Shown: positions 34,947 to 44,357, numbered from the stretch's first letter. The stretch is DNA of 64,000 nucleotides from Treponema succinifaciens DSM 2489 (GCF_000195275.1 NC_015386.1:101573-165572), one strand, 5' to 3'. Numbers and translations: made by a program. The notes: a model not told the origin generated them from the letters alone.

Positions 34947-35210
34947 ATGGAAGAAATCTCCGTATTCGATTATTCAACTCCCGTCCACAAAGTATTGCTT
35001 GAGCCGAACCTGCTTCTTGGAATCGGGCTGACTCCGGCAATGCTCATCATGGTACTCACCATCGTACTTATGAACATCGTAAGCATATGGTGTGTAATTA
35101 TCGGAATCTTTCTATATGTAATAGCCAGAATGGTCTGCAAGAATGACCCGTACGCACTCACCGTGCTTTTTGACAGGCTTCTGGCTCCTGATGTCTGGAG
35201 GGCAGATTGA
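34947..35210 (+). CDS. trbD: TrbD/VirB3-like inner membrane protein
   Basis: This 87-residue protein has two transmembrane helices (about 25-45 and 47-64) after a short N-terminus 'STPVHKVLLEPNLLLGIGLT', typical of VirB3/TrbD. It associates with the VirB4/TrbE ATPase. Its stop overlaps the trbE start by 4 bases. The ribosome binding site AAGGAG is strong. Confidence 0.88.
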   Translation: MEEISVFDYSTPVHKVLLEPNLLLGIGLTPAMLIMVLTIVLMNIVSIWCVIIGIFLYVIARMVCKNDPYALTVLFDRLLAPDVWRAD

Positions 35211-37783
35211 AAATACCATCATTAGATTTACTCAAATTCAAAGAACCACAGAACCAACTCAAATATGTGCTTCCGTGGTCTTTTATCATCAGTCCCGGCA
35301 TTTGCCTTCTTAAAAACGGAGCACTTATGACGACCTATCAGGTTGAATATCCTGATTTGGAAGCCTCGTCCGCCCCAGAGATTGCAAGCATGGCATCCCT
35401 TTTCAACAGGAGCGCAATGACACTTGCCCAGAACGAAGGCTGGGCTTTGTTCTTCGATGTGAAGAGGTACAAGACAAAAGACTATCCTGCAGGAGACTTC
35501 TCAAACCTTGCGGGCTGGCTCATCGACCAGAGACGGGCGGAAAACTATCACAAGTTCGGGGAGCACTTCACAACCGAATATTACATCACTTTCGTCTATC
35601 AGCTTCCGAGCGACATTGATTCAAAAACCACAGGCTTTTTCTTCAAGAATAAGACAAAGAATCAAAAAGTCATAAACAAGGTTGTAAAAGGTAACAATTT
35701 TCCTAAGATGCAGAAGGAAGCGGAGGATTTTCTTGATGAATGTGAGAAAGTCATGGGAACGCTTGCGGTAAAGCTGTGGATTCACCGTCTCACCGACTCG
35801 GAACTTTTCTCTTACATCAAAAGCACTGTTTCTCTGAACAGACAGAACCTTGTTTATCCCGAAGATACATTCTTCTTTCTTGATAACTATCTCTGCGACA
35901 TGGATGTTCAGAACTCACAGCCTCTCAAAATCGGGGATTACTATGCTCCTGTCATGGGAATCATGGATTTTCCGAACAAGACTTATCCCGCAATCTTTGA
36001 CGCTCTGAACCGCACAATGCCAGAGTTCCGCTGGACCACAAGGTTCATTCCACTCTCAAAGGAAAAATCCACGAAGGAAGCGGAGAAATATCAGAACCGT
36101 TTTTACTCTGCACGGAAGTCAGGAATGACGCTCTTCACCGAAATGGCGATGAATGTCGAAATTGACAAGGAGAACAAGGGCGCACTTGAAATGGAAGCCC
36201 AGGCTTCTAACATTCAGGGCGACATCGCGCTGGGAGAATATGTCCTCGGCTATTACACATCAAACCTAATGGTTTGGGATAAGAAGTTTGAAAATGCAAA
36301 GCTGAAGGCACGGAAACTCCAGCAGGTTGTGCGCTCATGCGGATTCTCTGTAAAAGAAGAGACTTTCAACAATACTCAGGCATGGCTTGGAATGATGCCG
36401 GGAAATGTGTACGCCAACATACGCCGCCCACTCATCTCGACAAAGAATTTCTCGAATATTATTCCTCTCAGTTCCGCCTGGCAGGGGCTTCTTCACAATG
36501 ACTTCACAGAAGAAACCTGCGGCTCTTCAATCCCGCTCTGCACCTGTTCAACAAGCTACGGAACTCCATTCTTTCTGAACCTTAATGTCCGTGATGTCGG
36601 CCACACTTTTGTCTTTGGTCCGACAGGAGCCGGAAAATCCACCCTGCTCGCTCTCCTCATGGCATCTGCAACAAAATACAAGGATGCGAACATCGTCTGT
36701 ATCGACAAGCAGCTTTCAAGCCGTGCCATTATGGTCGGTGGCGGGGGAATCTACATTGAGCCTGGAAAAGATGAAGTCGCGTTTCAGCCGCTTTCAGAGC
36801 TTAAATCTCCCGATGAGTGTACGCCGTCTGAATACACGGAAAGCCTTATGTGGTGCCAGCAGTTCATCGAAGGATTGCTCGCTCAGCAGAATATCGGAAT
36901 CACCCCAGAAATGAGCAAAGTGATTTCAGAGACACTGCGACTTATCTCACAGAAAGACAAAAGCCGCAGAACTCTTACGACTTTCCAGCAGTATGCGACT
37001 TATTCTGACCCAGAAAACGGTTCGAACACAATCAGAATCGGACTTGATCCATATTGTTCTGGCGGTCAGTTCGGATCGATTTTTGACGCAGAGGAAACAA
37101 CTCTTCCGCTCTCAAAGCTGATTACAATCGAAATGGGAAGTCTTATGCGTCTTTCAGAAAAAGCCGTTGCCCCTGCCCTCATGTACATCTTCCGCTATCT
37201 TGAAAAACTGTGGAACCTGCCGACTGGATCAAAACAACCTCTCACATTTCTTTTCCTTGACGAAGCGTGGCTTTACCTTCAGCACCCGATTTTCGCAGGC
37301 TTCCTTCAGGAATGGCTCAGAACGCTCAGAAAGAAAAAGGTCTTCTGCATTTTCGCAACACAGGAAGTCGCCGCTGCCGCAAAAAGCTCGCTCTCTGACA
37401 CGATTGCTCAGCAGTGTCTTACAAAGATTTACCTTGCAGACGAATCTGCTACGACACCGGGACTTGTTGAGAGCTACCGTTATTTCGGTCTTACGGATTC
37501 TGAAATCCTTGCATTGTCAAACGCAACCATGAAACGCGATTACTATTTCAAAAATCCGAACGGATGCCGTATGTTCACGCTCGACCTTGACCCATTCCAG
37601 CTCGCACTTATTTCTCCTGACCATGAGATGCTCGACAGGATTGAAGCAGAGCATGGCCGGAACACTACAGAGCCACTTGCCTTTGAGATTCTTGAAGAGA
37701 CAAGAAAGAAGTTTGCAGATTTGGGGAAAGACACAAAGCAGGTGAACTTCGAGAAATACAAGAAAATGCTTGCAGCCTGTTAA
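35207..37783 (+). CDS. trbE: TrbE/VirB4 ATPase
   Basis: This 858-residue protein is the largest energy component of the channel. The N-terminal CagE/TrbE_VirB domain (about 1-420) is followed by the ATPase core with Walker A 'FGPTGAGKSTLLALLMASAT' (about 469-488) and Walker B 'LTFLFLDEAWLYLQHP' (about 680-694). The conserved 'KKKVFCIFATQEVAAAAKS' motif follows. The gene is full-length and intact. Confidence 0.95.
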   Translation: MKIPSLDLLKFKEPQNQLKYVLPWSFIISPGICLLKNGALMTTYQVEYPDLEASSAPEIASMASLFNRSAMTLAQNEGWALFFDVKRYKTKDYPAGDFSNLAGWLIDQRRAENYHKFGEHFTTEYYITFVYQLPSDIDSKTTGFFFKNKTKNQKVINKVVKGNNFPKMQKEAEDFLDECEKVMGTLAVKLWIHRLTDSELFSYIKSTVSLNRQNLVYPEDTFFFLDNYLCDMDVQNSQPLKIGDYYAPVMGIMDFPNKTYPAIFDALNRTMPEFRWTTRFIPLSKEKSTKEAEKYQNRFYSARKSGMTLFTEMAMNVEIDKENKGALEMEAQASNIQGDIALGEYVLGYYTSNLMVWDKKFENAKLKARKLQQVVRSCGFSVKEETFNNTQAWLGMMPGNVYANIRRPLISTKNFSNIIPLSSAWQGLLHNDFTEETCGSSIPLCTCSTSYGTPFFLNLNVRDVGHTFVFGPTGAGKSTLLALLMASATKYKDANIVCIDKQLSSRAIMVGGGGIYIEPGKDEVAFQPLSELKSPDECTPSEYTESLMWCQQFIEGLLAQQNIGITPEMSKVISETLRLISQKDKSRRTLTTFQQYATYSDPENGSNTIRIGLDPYCSGGQFGSIFDAEETTLPLSKLITIEMGSLMRLSEKAVAPALMYIFRYLEKLWNLPTGSKQPLTFLFLDEAWLYLQHPIFAGFLQEWLRTLRKKKVFCIFATQEVAAAAKSSLSDTIAQQCLTKIYLADESATTPGLVESYRYFGLTDSEILALSNATMKRDYYFKNPNGCRMFTLDLDPFQLALISPDHEMLDRIEAEHGRNTTEPLAFEILEETRKKFADLGKDTKQVNFEKYKKMLAAC

Positions 37784-37807
37784 TCAACAAACCAAGAGGA
37801 ATACATC

Positions 37808-38734
37808 ATGAGTTTAAAACAAAAAATCACTATCGCAATTATAAGCCTTGCTTTCGCCACACCAAATCTTTTTGCTTCCGGCTATTCGGTCTTCGATGTT
37901 TCGGGATGGCTTACCGCTCTCGACCAGCTTTATCAGCAGTACGATATGGTTATTAACTCAATCACGACAATAGAAAACCAGTACATGCAGATTCAGCACG
38001 CAGTTGAGCGAGCAAAATCCATTGACTGGGATAACATCAGATTTGACGGCGACTTCGACCTCAGAAACGACATCAAGGACGCAAACCGCCGTGTGAACAA
38101 ACTTTTGAACCAGGCTCGTATCATAAAGAACACAATCACAACGCCATCGATTGATTGCGGATATGGACGCTATTCTCTCGCGGACCTTTGCGGGATGAAC
38201 GGTTCCGATAACAACTTCTTTTCCGCAGTCGGAACGATGGAACGCTACATGAGCGATTCTATGAGCAGCACGATAAAGAACATTGAAAACGGGCTTACCG
38301 AAAAACAGAGAATTTCAATCTGGCGGAAATACGGAATTTCTCCGAAAAATTACCTTTTCGTTCAGCAGTCCGTAGCACAGGTAAAAAACGCAGCCTCTAA
38401 AGTTCTTGCTAAAGCAACCGATGAAGCCATCGAATTGAACCGTGAGGAGAAAGTCGCCAGAAGCAATGCCGTAATTGAAGCTGCATATTCACAGACAGAC
38501 TCAGACGGAAATATGACCGATTCTGCCGCAAACGAGGCGAACTTGTATCTTTCACAGCAGACCGTGGACGGACTTCTTTCGATTGAAGAATCAGTGAACG
38601 ACCTTGCAAGCCTTGAAGCAAGCCGCCTTATCGCTCAGGAAAACGAGAAACAGGCGGAGGCTGACCAGATGGCAGCAGAACAGCAGAGACAGGAATCCTT
38701 TGACAGCAAAGTTCCAGATTCTTTCAGAAAATAA
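37808..38734 (+). CDS. trbJ: TrbJ/VirB5-like secreted protein
   Basis: This 308-residue protein has a signal peptide (MSLKQKITIAIISLAFATPN, cleavage near LFA-SG). A long helical region follows, with the TrbJ pattern 'WLTALDQLYQQYDMVINSIT' and 'ENQYMQIQHAVERAKSIDWD'. The C-terminus is a charged coiled coil. VirB5/TrbJ proteins lie at the pilus tip or in the periplasm. It is preceded by AGAGGAATAC and lies 24 bases after trbE. Confidence 0.85.
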   Translation: MSLKQKITIAIISLAFATPNLFASGYSVFDVSGWLTALDQLYQQYDMVINSITTIENQYMQIQHAVERAKSIDWDNIRFDGDFDLRNDIKDANRRVNKLLNQARIIKNTITTPSIDCGYGRYSLADLCGMNGSDNNFFSAVGTMERYMSDSMSSTIKNIENGLTEKQRISIWRKYGISPKNYLFVQQSVAQVKNAASKVLAKATDEAIELNREEKVARSNAVIEAAYSQTDSDGNMTDSAANEANLYLSQQTVDGLLSIEESVNDLASLEASRLIAQENEKQAEADQMAAEQQRQESFDSKVPDSFRK

Positions 38735-38744
38735 GGGGGTGCTC

Positions 38745-39740
38745 GTGACACACACAGTAACAGGCTGGATTGATATTCCTGTCATTCAGGCAATCGAATA
38801 TTTTTCCGGCGTTCTTTCAACTTTTTACAAATGGGGAAGCCACTACGCTCTCGCAATCGGAACAATCGGACTTTGCTGGGCAGCTTTCAAGCTGATTAAC
38901 AGCCGATTTAGCGTCCGTGATTTCTGGTGGGACACATTTTATAAATGGCTTTTATTCATTCTATTCATGTCGATTTACCCGCTTGTCACAATGGGAATTT
39001 CTGCCGTAGGAAACCGAGTGGGCATTCAGGCAGGAAAAGGAAAGCAAGCAATTATCGACTCCCTCACTTCGATGAAACAAAGCATTGAGCAGGATTTGGC
39101 AGTGCAGGAAAAATGGGCAGATGAGCTTGAAGTTGAGCTGAACTCAAACTTTGAGAACTTCACATTTGAAACCAGCTTTGGAAACTCTGAGAACTACAAT
39201 TCCTACATCGACTCTCTGACAGCCGAAATCGGAGCTGCGAAATTCAACTCAAAAAGCGAAAAGAAAAAAGCACTGGAACTTGTGAACGAATATCGAGAGA
39301 AAAACAAATTCCACAGTCTTTTCGGAGCAAGAACCTTACAGGCAATCAAAGACATTCTTGTTGAAAAACGGCCTGACGGAACAAACGGAGATGTACTTAC
39401 AAGCTCTTATATTGACCTCGACATCTGGCTCAAAAACGCAGACGGAAGTGATTCCTACTATCTCTCCCCTTCCGCAATTTTGCGTGTCTCAATATTAGGG
39501 TGCCAGATTATGTGGGAGAAAAATCAGATTGCTTACGCCCTTGATCTTGATGAGATTGATGAAGAAAACATCAACTTCATGAAAAAGGGCTTCAATAAAA
39601 TGACTGCGACAATAGCTCATGTTCCGACTATGATTATGACCATGCTCTGCTGCATTGTTCTCATAGCCTGCTGTATTTTCGCGCTCATTCAGTATGTCAT
39701 GACAATTTTGGAACGGAATTATCCCCTAACACACTCTTAG
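38745..39740 (+). pseudogene. trbL: TrbL/VirB6, 5' part, interrupted by IS1595-family element
   Basis: I chose GTG 38745, 6 bases after AAGGGGG. The frame encodes several transmembrane helices ('HYALAIGTIGLCWAAF', 'KWLLFILFMSIYPLVTMGIS' and 'MTMLCCIVLIACCIFALIQY'), and the native sequence ends at 39713 with 'YVMTILE'. The element follows, and the last nine residues are IS-derived. Removing the IS with one TTTTGGAA copy gives a continuous 646-residue protein with the fragment at 41685-42662. VirB6/TrbL is the polytopic inner-membrane channel. Confidence 0.85.
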
Positions 39741-39746
39741 TTATTA

Positions 39747-39796
39747 AAAAAAACAAGAAATATTACAAACGACAAAACTATATTTCTTGTTTTTTT
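39747..39796. terminator. hairpin near the left end of the IS1595-type element
   Basis: AAAAAAACAAGAAATA and TATTTCTTGTTTTTTT form a 16-bp stem around an 18-base loop, with A-rich and T-rich flanks that can terminate in both directions. The stretch 39797-40029 next to it shows no gene. Confidence 0.6.
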
Positions 39797-40029
39797 ATTA
39801 TATGCTAAAATTCAAAATCTTTCCATATTAAATCAAAAAAATGTTCATCATAAAAATCAATGTAATTTTTTTTACACCTCATTAAATTTATCCTTTTAAG
39901 AGGCTTTCTGTATCATATTGACAAATAACTTATAAATGCTTAATATTATACAAAAAGCGAGAACATTTGTTCCCTTTGTTAATAAATATCAGATTGCCGT
40001 TTCCCAAAAGTATCTGATAATCCGTTTCA

Positions 40030-40061
40030 AAAGCCTTTCTTTCGCCAAAAAGAAAGGCTTT
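40030..40061. terminator. terminator downstream of the IS1595-type transposase
   Basis: AAAGCCTTTCTTT and AAAGAAAGGCTTT form a 13-bp perfect stem with a 6-base loop (CGCCAA). It lies about 40 bases after the transposase stop on the minus strand. Confidence 0.7.
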
Positions 40062-40103
40062 ATCTTTATACTATACATTTCAAGGATTTAAATCAATATT
40101 GAA

Positions 40104-41015
40104 TTATGCCGCAAATATCCCCTGCTTTAACAGTACATCAAATGAGCTTGTTCCGTTGTTCTGCCGGAAACAGAATTCGTTTACATATTCCTGCAAGTAG
40201 TCTACAGAAACGTGATGATAAATTCCGAGAATTCCACGCTTCAACAGTGCCCAGAACGATTCAATTCCGTTTGTATGAAGTCCGTTGCCGAGGCTGTAAA
40301 TGCTTTCTAAATGATTTACGCTGATTCTGTAGTAGTTGTTTTTATTTGTGTTTTTATGGTTCATAAAATTGTAGCCTCTAAAATCATCGGTCAGAACCGT
40401 TGCGTCTTTCTTGCATACGCTGTCAAGAATATTGAAAAGCTGCTTTCCTGTAAGTTTCTTGCCTTCTTCGTTTGGAAGTGCTACCTTTGCGAATACGTGG
40501 CTTGAACTTCTTTCTTTTACACCTACAACAGGAGTTTTTTTAGTTCCACGTCCACGCTTTGAAGGCTCTGTTTCGCCGTTCATTTTTCTAGGTTTACCGC
40601 CGATATATGTTTCGTCAATTTCGACCATTGCTTCAAATGCTTTTGACATATCAGTGTTTCCCATTGCAGAGCGTATCTGCTTGAGCATTCTCCACGCTGT
40701 TTTATATGTTACGCCGATTTCACGCTGTAACTGCAAGCCGGAAATTCCTTTTTTAGAATTCAAAAATAAATGGATTGCATAGAACCATTTACGCAGGTCT
40801 GTTGATGACTTTTCAAAGATTGTGTTTTTGAATGGTGAGAATGTATTATTGCAGTTATGGCAGTTACAAAGTTTTAGATTGTCATTTCTGTGCTGAACAC
40901 GAACTTTTGAACCGCAGTGAGGGCATATAAGAACATCGTTATATCTGATTTTGAGAAAGTATTTTATAACGGCTTTTTCAGTCGGAAACTTTATCATAAA
41001 ATCAAAGAATGTCAT
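40104..41015 (-). CDS. IS1595-family (ISXO2-like) transposase
   Basis: The protein has 303 residues. An N-terminal zinc ribbon ('LICPHCGSKVRVQ' and 'CNCHNCNNTF') is followed by the DDE-type domain: 'AMVEIDETYIGGKPRKMNGE', 'DATVLTDDFRGYNFM' and 'HTNGIESFWALLKRG' give the catalytic acidic residues. It appears intact. It is preceded by the passenger RHH-like gene on the same strand. Confidence 0.92.
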   Translation of the reverse strand: MTFFDFMIKFPTEKAVIKYFLKIRYNDVLICPHCGSKVRVQHRNDNLKLCNCHNCNNTFSPFKNTIFEKSSTDLRKWFYAIHLFLNSKKGISGLQLQREIGVTYKTAWRMLKQIRSAMGNTDMSKAFEAMVEIDETYIGGKPRKMNGETEPSKRGRGTKKTPVVGVKERSSSHVFAKVALPNEEGKKLTGKQLFNILDSVCKKDATVLTDDFRGYNFMNHKNTNKNNYYRISVNHLESIYSLGNGLHTNGIESFWALLKRGILGIYHHVSVDYLQEYVNEFCFRQNNGTSSFDVLLKQGIFAA

Positions 41016-41031
41016 ATATGCCTCCTGCTTT

Positions 41032-41232
41032 TTAGTTTTTCAAAACAGAATCAATAATCAACCTGCTTACTGTTTTATTCTGTTCTTTTGCTTTTTGTTT
41101 TATTGCCATTTCCTCAGATTCAAGGCAGGAAATGACAATCCGTCCGTTTTTATATCCTGTATTATTTGTTGTGCTTCCTTTTTTTCTGCCTGCTCCGGCT
41201 CTTGTTCCGCCGTGCTGTGTTGTTTTTTCCAT
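41032..41232 (-). CDS. passenger RHH-like protein of the IS1595-type element
   Basis: I chose ATG 41232 (66 residues) because TAGGTGA lies just upstream and a TATAAT-like box precedes it. The N-terminus 'TQHGGTRAGAGRKKGSTTNN' matches the design of the 76-residue protein at 27992. A helix 'MAIKQKAKEQNKTVSRLIID' follows. Small DNA-binding passengers beside IS1595 transposases are known; it may control transposition. Confidence 0.6.
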   Translation of the reverse strand: MEKTTQHGGTRAGAGRKKGSTTNNTGYKNGRIVISCLESEEMAIKQKAKEQNKTVSRLIIDSVLKN

Positions 41233-41241
41233 AAAATCACC

Positions 41242-41319
41242 TACATTATAAACCTTAACGCAATATCCAAAACTTGAAGAATTAAAATTGCTATCAGTAT
41301 TTTTTCCATTCTGTTCATT
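41242..41319 (-). CDS. 25-residue hydrophobic micro-ORF in the IS
   Basis: ATG 41319, after TAGGAG, opens MNRMEKILIAILILQVLDIA and the frame ends with TAG just ahead of the RHH-like gene. It would be a single membrane helix. The good ribosome binding site and the similar design of the next upstream micro-ORF support it, but it is very short. Confidence 0.35.
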
Positions 41320-41353
41320 ATTGACACTCCTATATAATTTGATTATTTTTAAA

Positions 41354-41386
41354 CCGTTCATAGATATTGGCGGTATCTATGAACGG
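41354..41386. repeat. 13-bp stem-loop between micro-ORFs
   Basis: CCGTTCATAGATA and TATCTATGAACGG pair perfectly around TTGGCGG. No T-tract follows, so it may be a transcript-stabilising or attenuating hairpin, or a protein-binding site of the element. Confidence 0.5.
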
Positions 41387-41393
41387 TGGAAAA

Positions 41394-41507
41394 CTAAGCA
41401 GACAGCTTAGAAACCAGGTCAAGTATGAACTTTAGAAGTTCTAGCAGAAAAACCAGCAAGGCGATTTTGTCTGCTCTTGACCACAGTTTTTTCTTTTTTC
41501 GTTTCAC
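41394..41507 (-). CDS. 37-residue basic-hydrophobic small protein in the IS
   Basis: GTG 41507 follows AGGAGGTAAT. The product starts MKRKKKKLWSRADKIALLVF and then forms one hydrophobic helix. The basic head with a membrane helix suggests a small membrane-bound peptide. It ends at TAG 41394. A strong ribosome binding site supports translation; the function is unknown. Confidence 0.45.
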   Translation of the reverse strand: MKRKKKKLWSRADKIALLVFLLELLKFILDLVSKLSA

Positions 41508-41684
41508 ATTTCTATTACCTCCTGATGTTTATAATATAATACATCTTGATTATTATGTCAATAAAAATCAAATAAAAATGTAAAAAAAAATATGAAAATT
41601 TGTCGAATTTTATGTTATATTAAGAGTGTATGAGGGGATAATTCCGTTGTTTTTTATAAGAGTGTATAAAGGGATAATTCCGTT

Positions 41685-42662
41685 TTGGAATATACGATTG
41701 TTATGGGAATCGGAGCATTCTTCATTCCGTTCATTCTGTTTGATGGAACGAAGGATTTACCTAAAAAACTCGTCCCTGTTTTCACAGGATTCTTCATAAA
41801 GATGATTGTTATGACAATCTGCCTCTTCTTTGTGTTCTACCTTTTCATTCAGGAAACCGTAGACATCATGGCTGAGAACGGTGGAATGAACTGGGTATCT
41901 TTTTCTACAATCTGCTTCACAAGTCTGATTGCACTCGTCCTCACTCAGAATGCACCAAAAATCGCTATGACACTTCTGACAGGACAGCCCCAAGTTTCAA
42001 TGGGCGAGTTTGTACAAGCGGTAGGTTCTGCCGTAGTAGGCGGAAAGCTCCTGGCAAAAGAAGCTTCGGCAACCGCACACGCAACAAAAGAAGGTGCAAG
42101 AAATATCGCACAGGGCTATGTCGATACTCGTGGGGGCTTTTCAAAAGTTCGTGCTGCAGGTAAAGCTGCAAGCCAGAGTACAAAAGAACTCGGCGGAACA
42201 GATTCCCAGGCACGAAGCGCTGCCGTAAAAGGAATGTTCGCAACCGTAGGCGGCGACTTGAAAGATAAGTTCAAAAATGCCGGAAACAATTTCCTTCACG
42301 GAGGCAATGGTGGAAAACGAGGAATGGCCAGTTCAGGCGGTGGCATGAGCGGAAATCAGGCTCATCAGCGTAGTGGACAGAACACTTCCCGCGAGCTTGG
42401 CAAAGACGATTCAAGGACACTCAACCAGACTTCAAATCCGCACTTCCAGAATGCGACAAAATTTGATTCTGCCACCCAGAGCAGCGTAAATATGACCCGA
42501 AAAGAGTTCTATGATGAAAAACGCCAGCAGGGTGCAAACATCGGAAATTCAACCGCCCTCAAAGTAATGGAAAAAGCCGAGAAAAAACAACAGCAGCAGA
42601 AAAAAGATTTTGCCCTCCCGGAAAACCTCACCGGCAATGAGCGAGAATACGAAGGGAAATAG
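41685..42662 (+). pseudogene. trbL: TrbL/VirB6, 3' part
   Basis: From the target duplication the frame reads LEYTIVMGIGAFFIPFILFD, with three more transmembrane helices ('IKMIVMTICLFFVFYLFIQE' and 'NWVSFSTICFTSLIALVLT'). A long Gly, Ser, Gln and Lys-rich cytoplasmic tail follows (about residues 100-325 of this piece), typical of TrbL. TTG 41685 could start a truncated product, but no good ribosome binding site is present. It is the last gene of the trb operon before the convergent terminator. Confidence 0.8.
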
Positions 42663-42678
42663 TTCACTCTAAAAAAAA

Positions 42679-42721
42679 TTAACCGAGTTTCCGGATTTCT
42701 TATTCGGTAATACTCGGTTAA
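42679..42721. terminator. terminator between trbL and the convergent HTH gene
   Basis: TTAACCGAGT and ACTCGGTTAA form a 10-bp outer stem with a partly paired 23-base interior. An A8 run lies on the left, so it can act as a terminator for the minus-strand operon. Confidence 0.55.
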
Positions 42722-42748
42722 ACATTATGGGTCTAAAATCACCGAGGT

Positions 42749-42910
42749 CTACTCACGGGCATTTTTAACGGCATCCCCTGCCCTCGGTTCTGTTCCAGCA
42801 CGGCGCATTGAAGAAACTGTCGTTTCGGAAACGTCCATTATAGCGGCAAGCTGGCGGTATGTTGTGCGACACTGTTTTCGTAAGATTTCAACTCTGTTCC
42901 AAAAATCCAT
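42749..42910 (-). CDS. short helix-turn-helix protein
   Basis: I chose ATG 42910 (53 residues). The sequence 'FWNRVEILRKQCRTTYRQLA' followed by 'IMDVSETTVSSMRRAG' is a Cro/CI-type HTH. It is shorter than usual XRE proteins and may be truncated after the recognition helix. It is the last gene of the minus-strand maintenance operon. A regulatory role is inferred. Confidence 0.5.
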   Translation of the reverse strand: MDFWNRVEILRKQCRTTYRQLAAIMDVSETTVSSMRRAGTEPRAGDAVKNARE

Positions 42911-42954
42911 CACTCGCATTATAGCACAGTTTGCCGTTTCTGTTTCAATCGGCT

Positions 42955-43836
42955 TCAGATGAACATCTGAATTACCTGCACAATCATTCCAGTAATGCAC
43001 AGGGCAGACATCGCATAAATTACGGCATCCTTCCAGCTGAACTTTCTTTTCTGTTCCGGAATTTTACTGATAAGAGTGTTGTTCTGTTTCTCGCAGCTTT
43101 TGAGAAAGGCAATTATGCTTTTCTTGACCGAATCGAAATCCGAGTTCGCTGCATTAAGACTTTCCTTACAGCGTGTCTGTACGATTTTGTATTCGTTTTC
43201 AGAAGCCTTTGTCATGTCCTTTCTGAACTGCTCAAGAGTTTCTGTGAGTTTGGAATCTATATCCGCAAATTTCTTAATCTGCTTTACGATGTCCTGTACA
43301 AGAGCCATCTGCTTTTCCTGCACAGACTTTGATTCCGCTTCAAGCTGCCGCATTTTCTCGTCAAAAGCAGACTTGATTTCATCGAACTTCACGCCCATAA
43401 GCGCACGTTCTTCAACCAATGCCTTTTTGAGCATAAGGCATTCTTTCTCAATGCTCTTCGAACTGATTTGAGTCTCGATGTAGCGGGTATAAGAAACTTC
43501 CTTGTCGAGTTTATCAGTCAACTCCCGGGTCTTTAATCCGAAAGAATTATAGAAGCTGACCATATCCTCATACATCGCCCTTGTGTCTTCGCTGTCGGCG
43601 GTTCGTTCAAGAAGCTCATTCACGGAACGGCACAGACTGTCAATTTTTTCATCCACCGTTTCTTCCGGGCTTTCCATCGAAACGGTCTGAAAGGTGAATC
43701 CAGTTTCTTCTATATTTTTATCCTCATCAGAAGATTCCGAATCCGATTCATCTTCATGCACAAGCATCTCGACCTCATCGTTTTCAGACAAATCTTCTGC
43801 TACTCTTTCAGTTTCTGAGATTTCTGATTCCATCAT
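42955..43836 (-). CDS. coiled-coil protein with C-terminal membrane anchor
   Basis: This 293-residue protein has an acidic N-terminus (1-60), a long coiled coil (about 60-250) and a single C-terminal transmembrane helix ('AVIYAMSALCITGMIVQVIQ'). It overlaps the start region of its neighbour by 4 bases at 43833-43836. Tail-anchored coiled-coil proteins of this kind often link plasmid or transfer proteins to the membrane. I recognise no family. Confidence 0.6.
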   Translation of the reverse strand: MMESEISETERVAEDLSENDEVEMLVHEDESDSESSDEDKNIEETGFTFQTVSMESPEETVDEKIDSLCRSVNELLERTADSEDTRAMYEDMVSFYNSFGLKTRELTDKLDKEVSYTRYIETQISSKSIEKECLMLKKALVEERALMGVKFDEIKSAFDEKMRQLEAESKSVQEKQMALVQDIVKQIKKFADIDSKLTETLEQFRKDMTKASENEYKIVQTRCKESLNAANSDFDSVKKSIIAFLKSCEKQNNTLISKIPEQKRKFSWKDAVIYAMSALCITGMIVQVIQMFI

Positions 43837-44129
43837 GACTTCACCGCCTCGACCTGTTTTCCGTCAAGCCACCATTCTTCAACGCCGTCACGAACATCAA
43901 TCACAGCAGGACCGTCCTCATAATGAAGAACTCCGTTTTTCCAATGCTCCACATGATTTCCGTCATGAGTCTCAAGAGCCGGAAGATTATTTCCTTCCTC
44001 GTCTTTCGTATCATTGAGATAGCCTTTCCTTGTCCTGATTGTAATTCCGTCAAGAATATAATCGCCTTCTGCGATATTCATATCCCTGTCGATAATACGC
44101 ATATTCTGGTATCTTCTGAAACTCTGCAT
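43833..44129 (-). CDS. small protein with a 'NGVLHYEDGPAV' repeat-type motif
   Basis: The protein has 98 residues. The C-terminal half, 'HWKNGVLHYEDGPAVIDVRD' with 'EEWWLDGK', resembles the short beta-hairpin repeats (MORN-like) seen in many uncharacterised bacterial and viral proteins. It overlaps the next gene by 4 bases. Function unknown. Confidence 0.6.
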   Translation of the reverse strand: MQSFRRYQNMRIIDRDMNIAEGDYILDGITIRTRKGYLNDTKDEEGNNLPALETHDGNHVEHWKNGVLHYEDGPAVIDVRDGVEEWWLDGKQVEAVKS

Positions 44130-44141
44130 TACCGTCCTCCC

Positions 44142-44357
44142 CTACCCTATCAGTGAAGTTTTTTCCATACAGTAAGGATTGAACGAATCAACCGCTTCCA
44201 AAACCGTTTTTATTTCCTCTGATGAATTCCGCGCACTTATCAAAAAACGCTCGGAAAAGAGCTTTAAGAAGCTGCCCTCAGATTCCATCTCTATGATGTG
44301 AGAAAAAGCGTCAACATCCTCGGCTGTCACATTTATTGTCACAGGTATTTCTTTCAT
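44142..44357 (-). CDS. unknown 71-residue protein
   Basis: This is a small helical acidic protein that begins 'MKEIPVTINVTAEDVDAFSH'. It overlaps the SSB-like gene stop by 4 bases, which indicates coupled translation. No motif is recognised. Confidence 0.5.
   Translation of the reverse strand: MKEIPVTINVTAEDVDAFSHIIEMESEGSFLKLFSERFLISARNSSEEIKTVLEAVDSFNPYCMEKTSLIG

Larger units (their letters stand above)
39714..41682 (-). mobile_element. IS1595-family (ISXO2-like) element in trbL with passenger ORFs
   Basis: The 1969-bp element is flanked by an 8-bp direct repeat TTTTGGAA (39706-39713 and 41683-41690), as expected for this family. The left end CGGAATTATCCCC...ACACTCTTA matches the right end in reverse. 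The right end is present twice, 41621-41646 and 41656-41682, 36 bp apart. Besides the transposase it carries a small RHH-like gene and two very short hydrophobic ORFs on the same strand. Confidence 0.88.

Noticed and set aside
43694..44017. Plus-strand Ser-rich ORF
   Set aside because: It is the antisense shadow of the acidic N-terminus of the coiled-coil gene.
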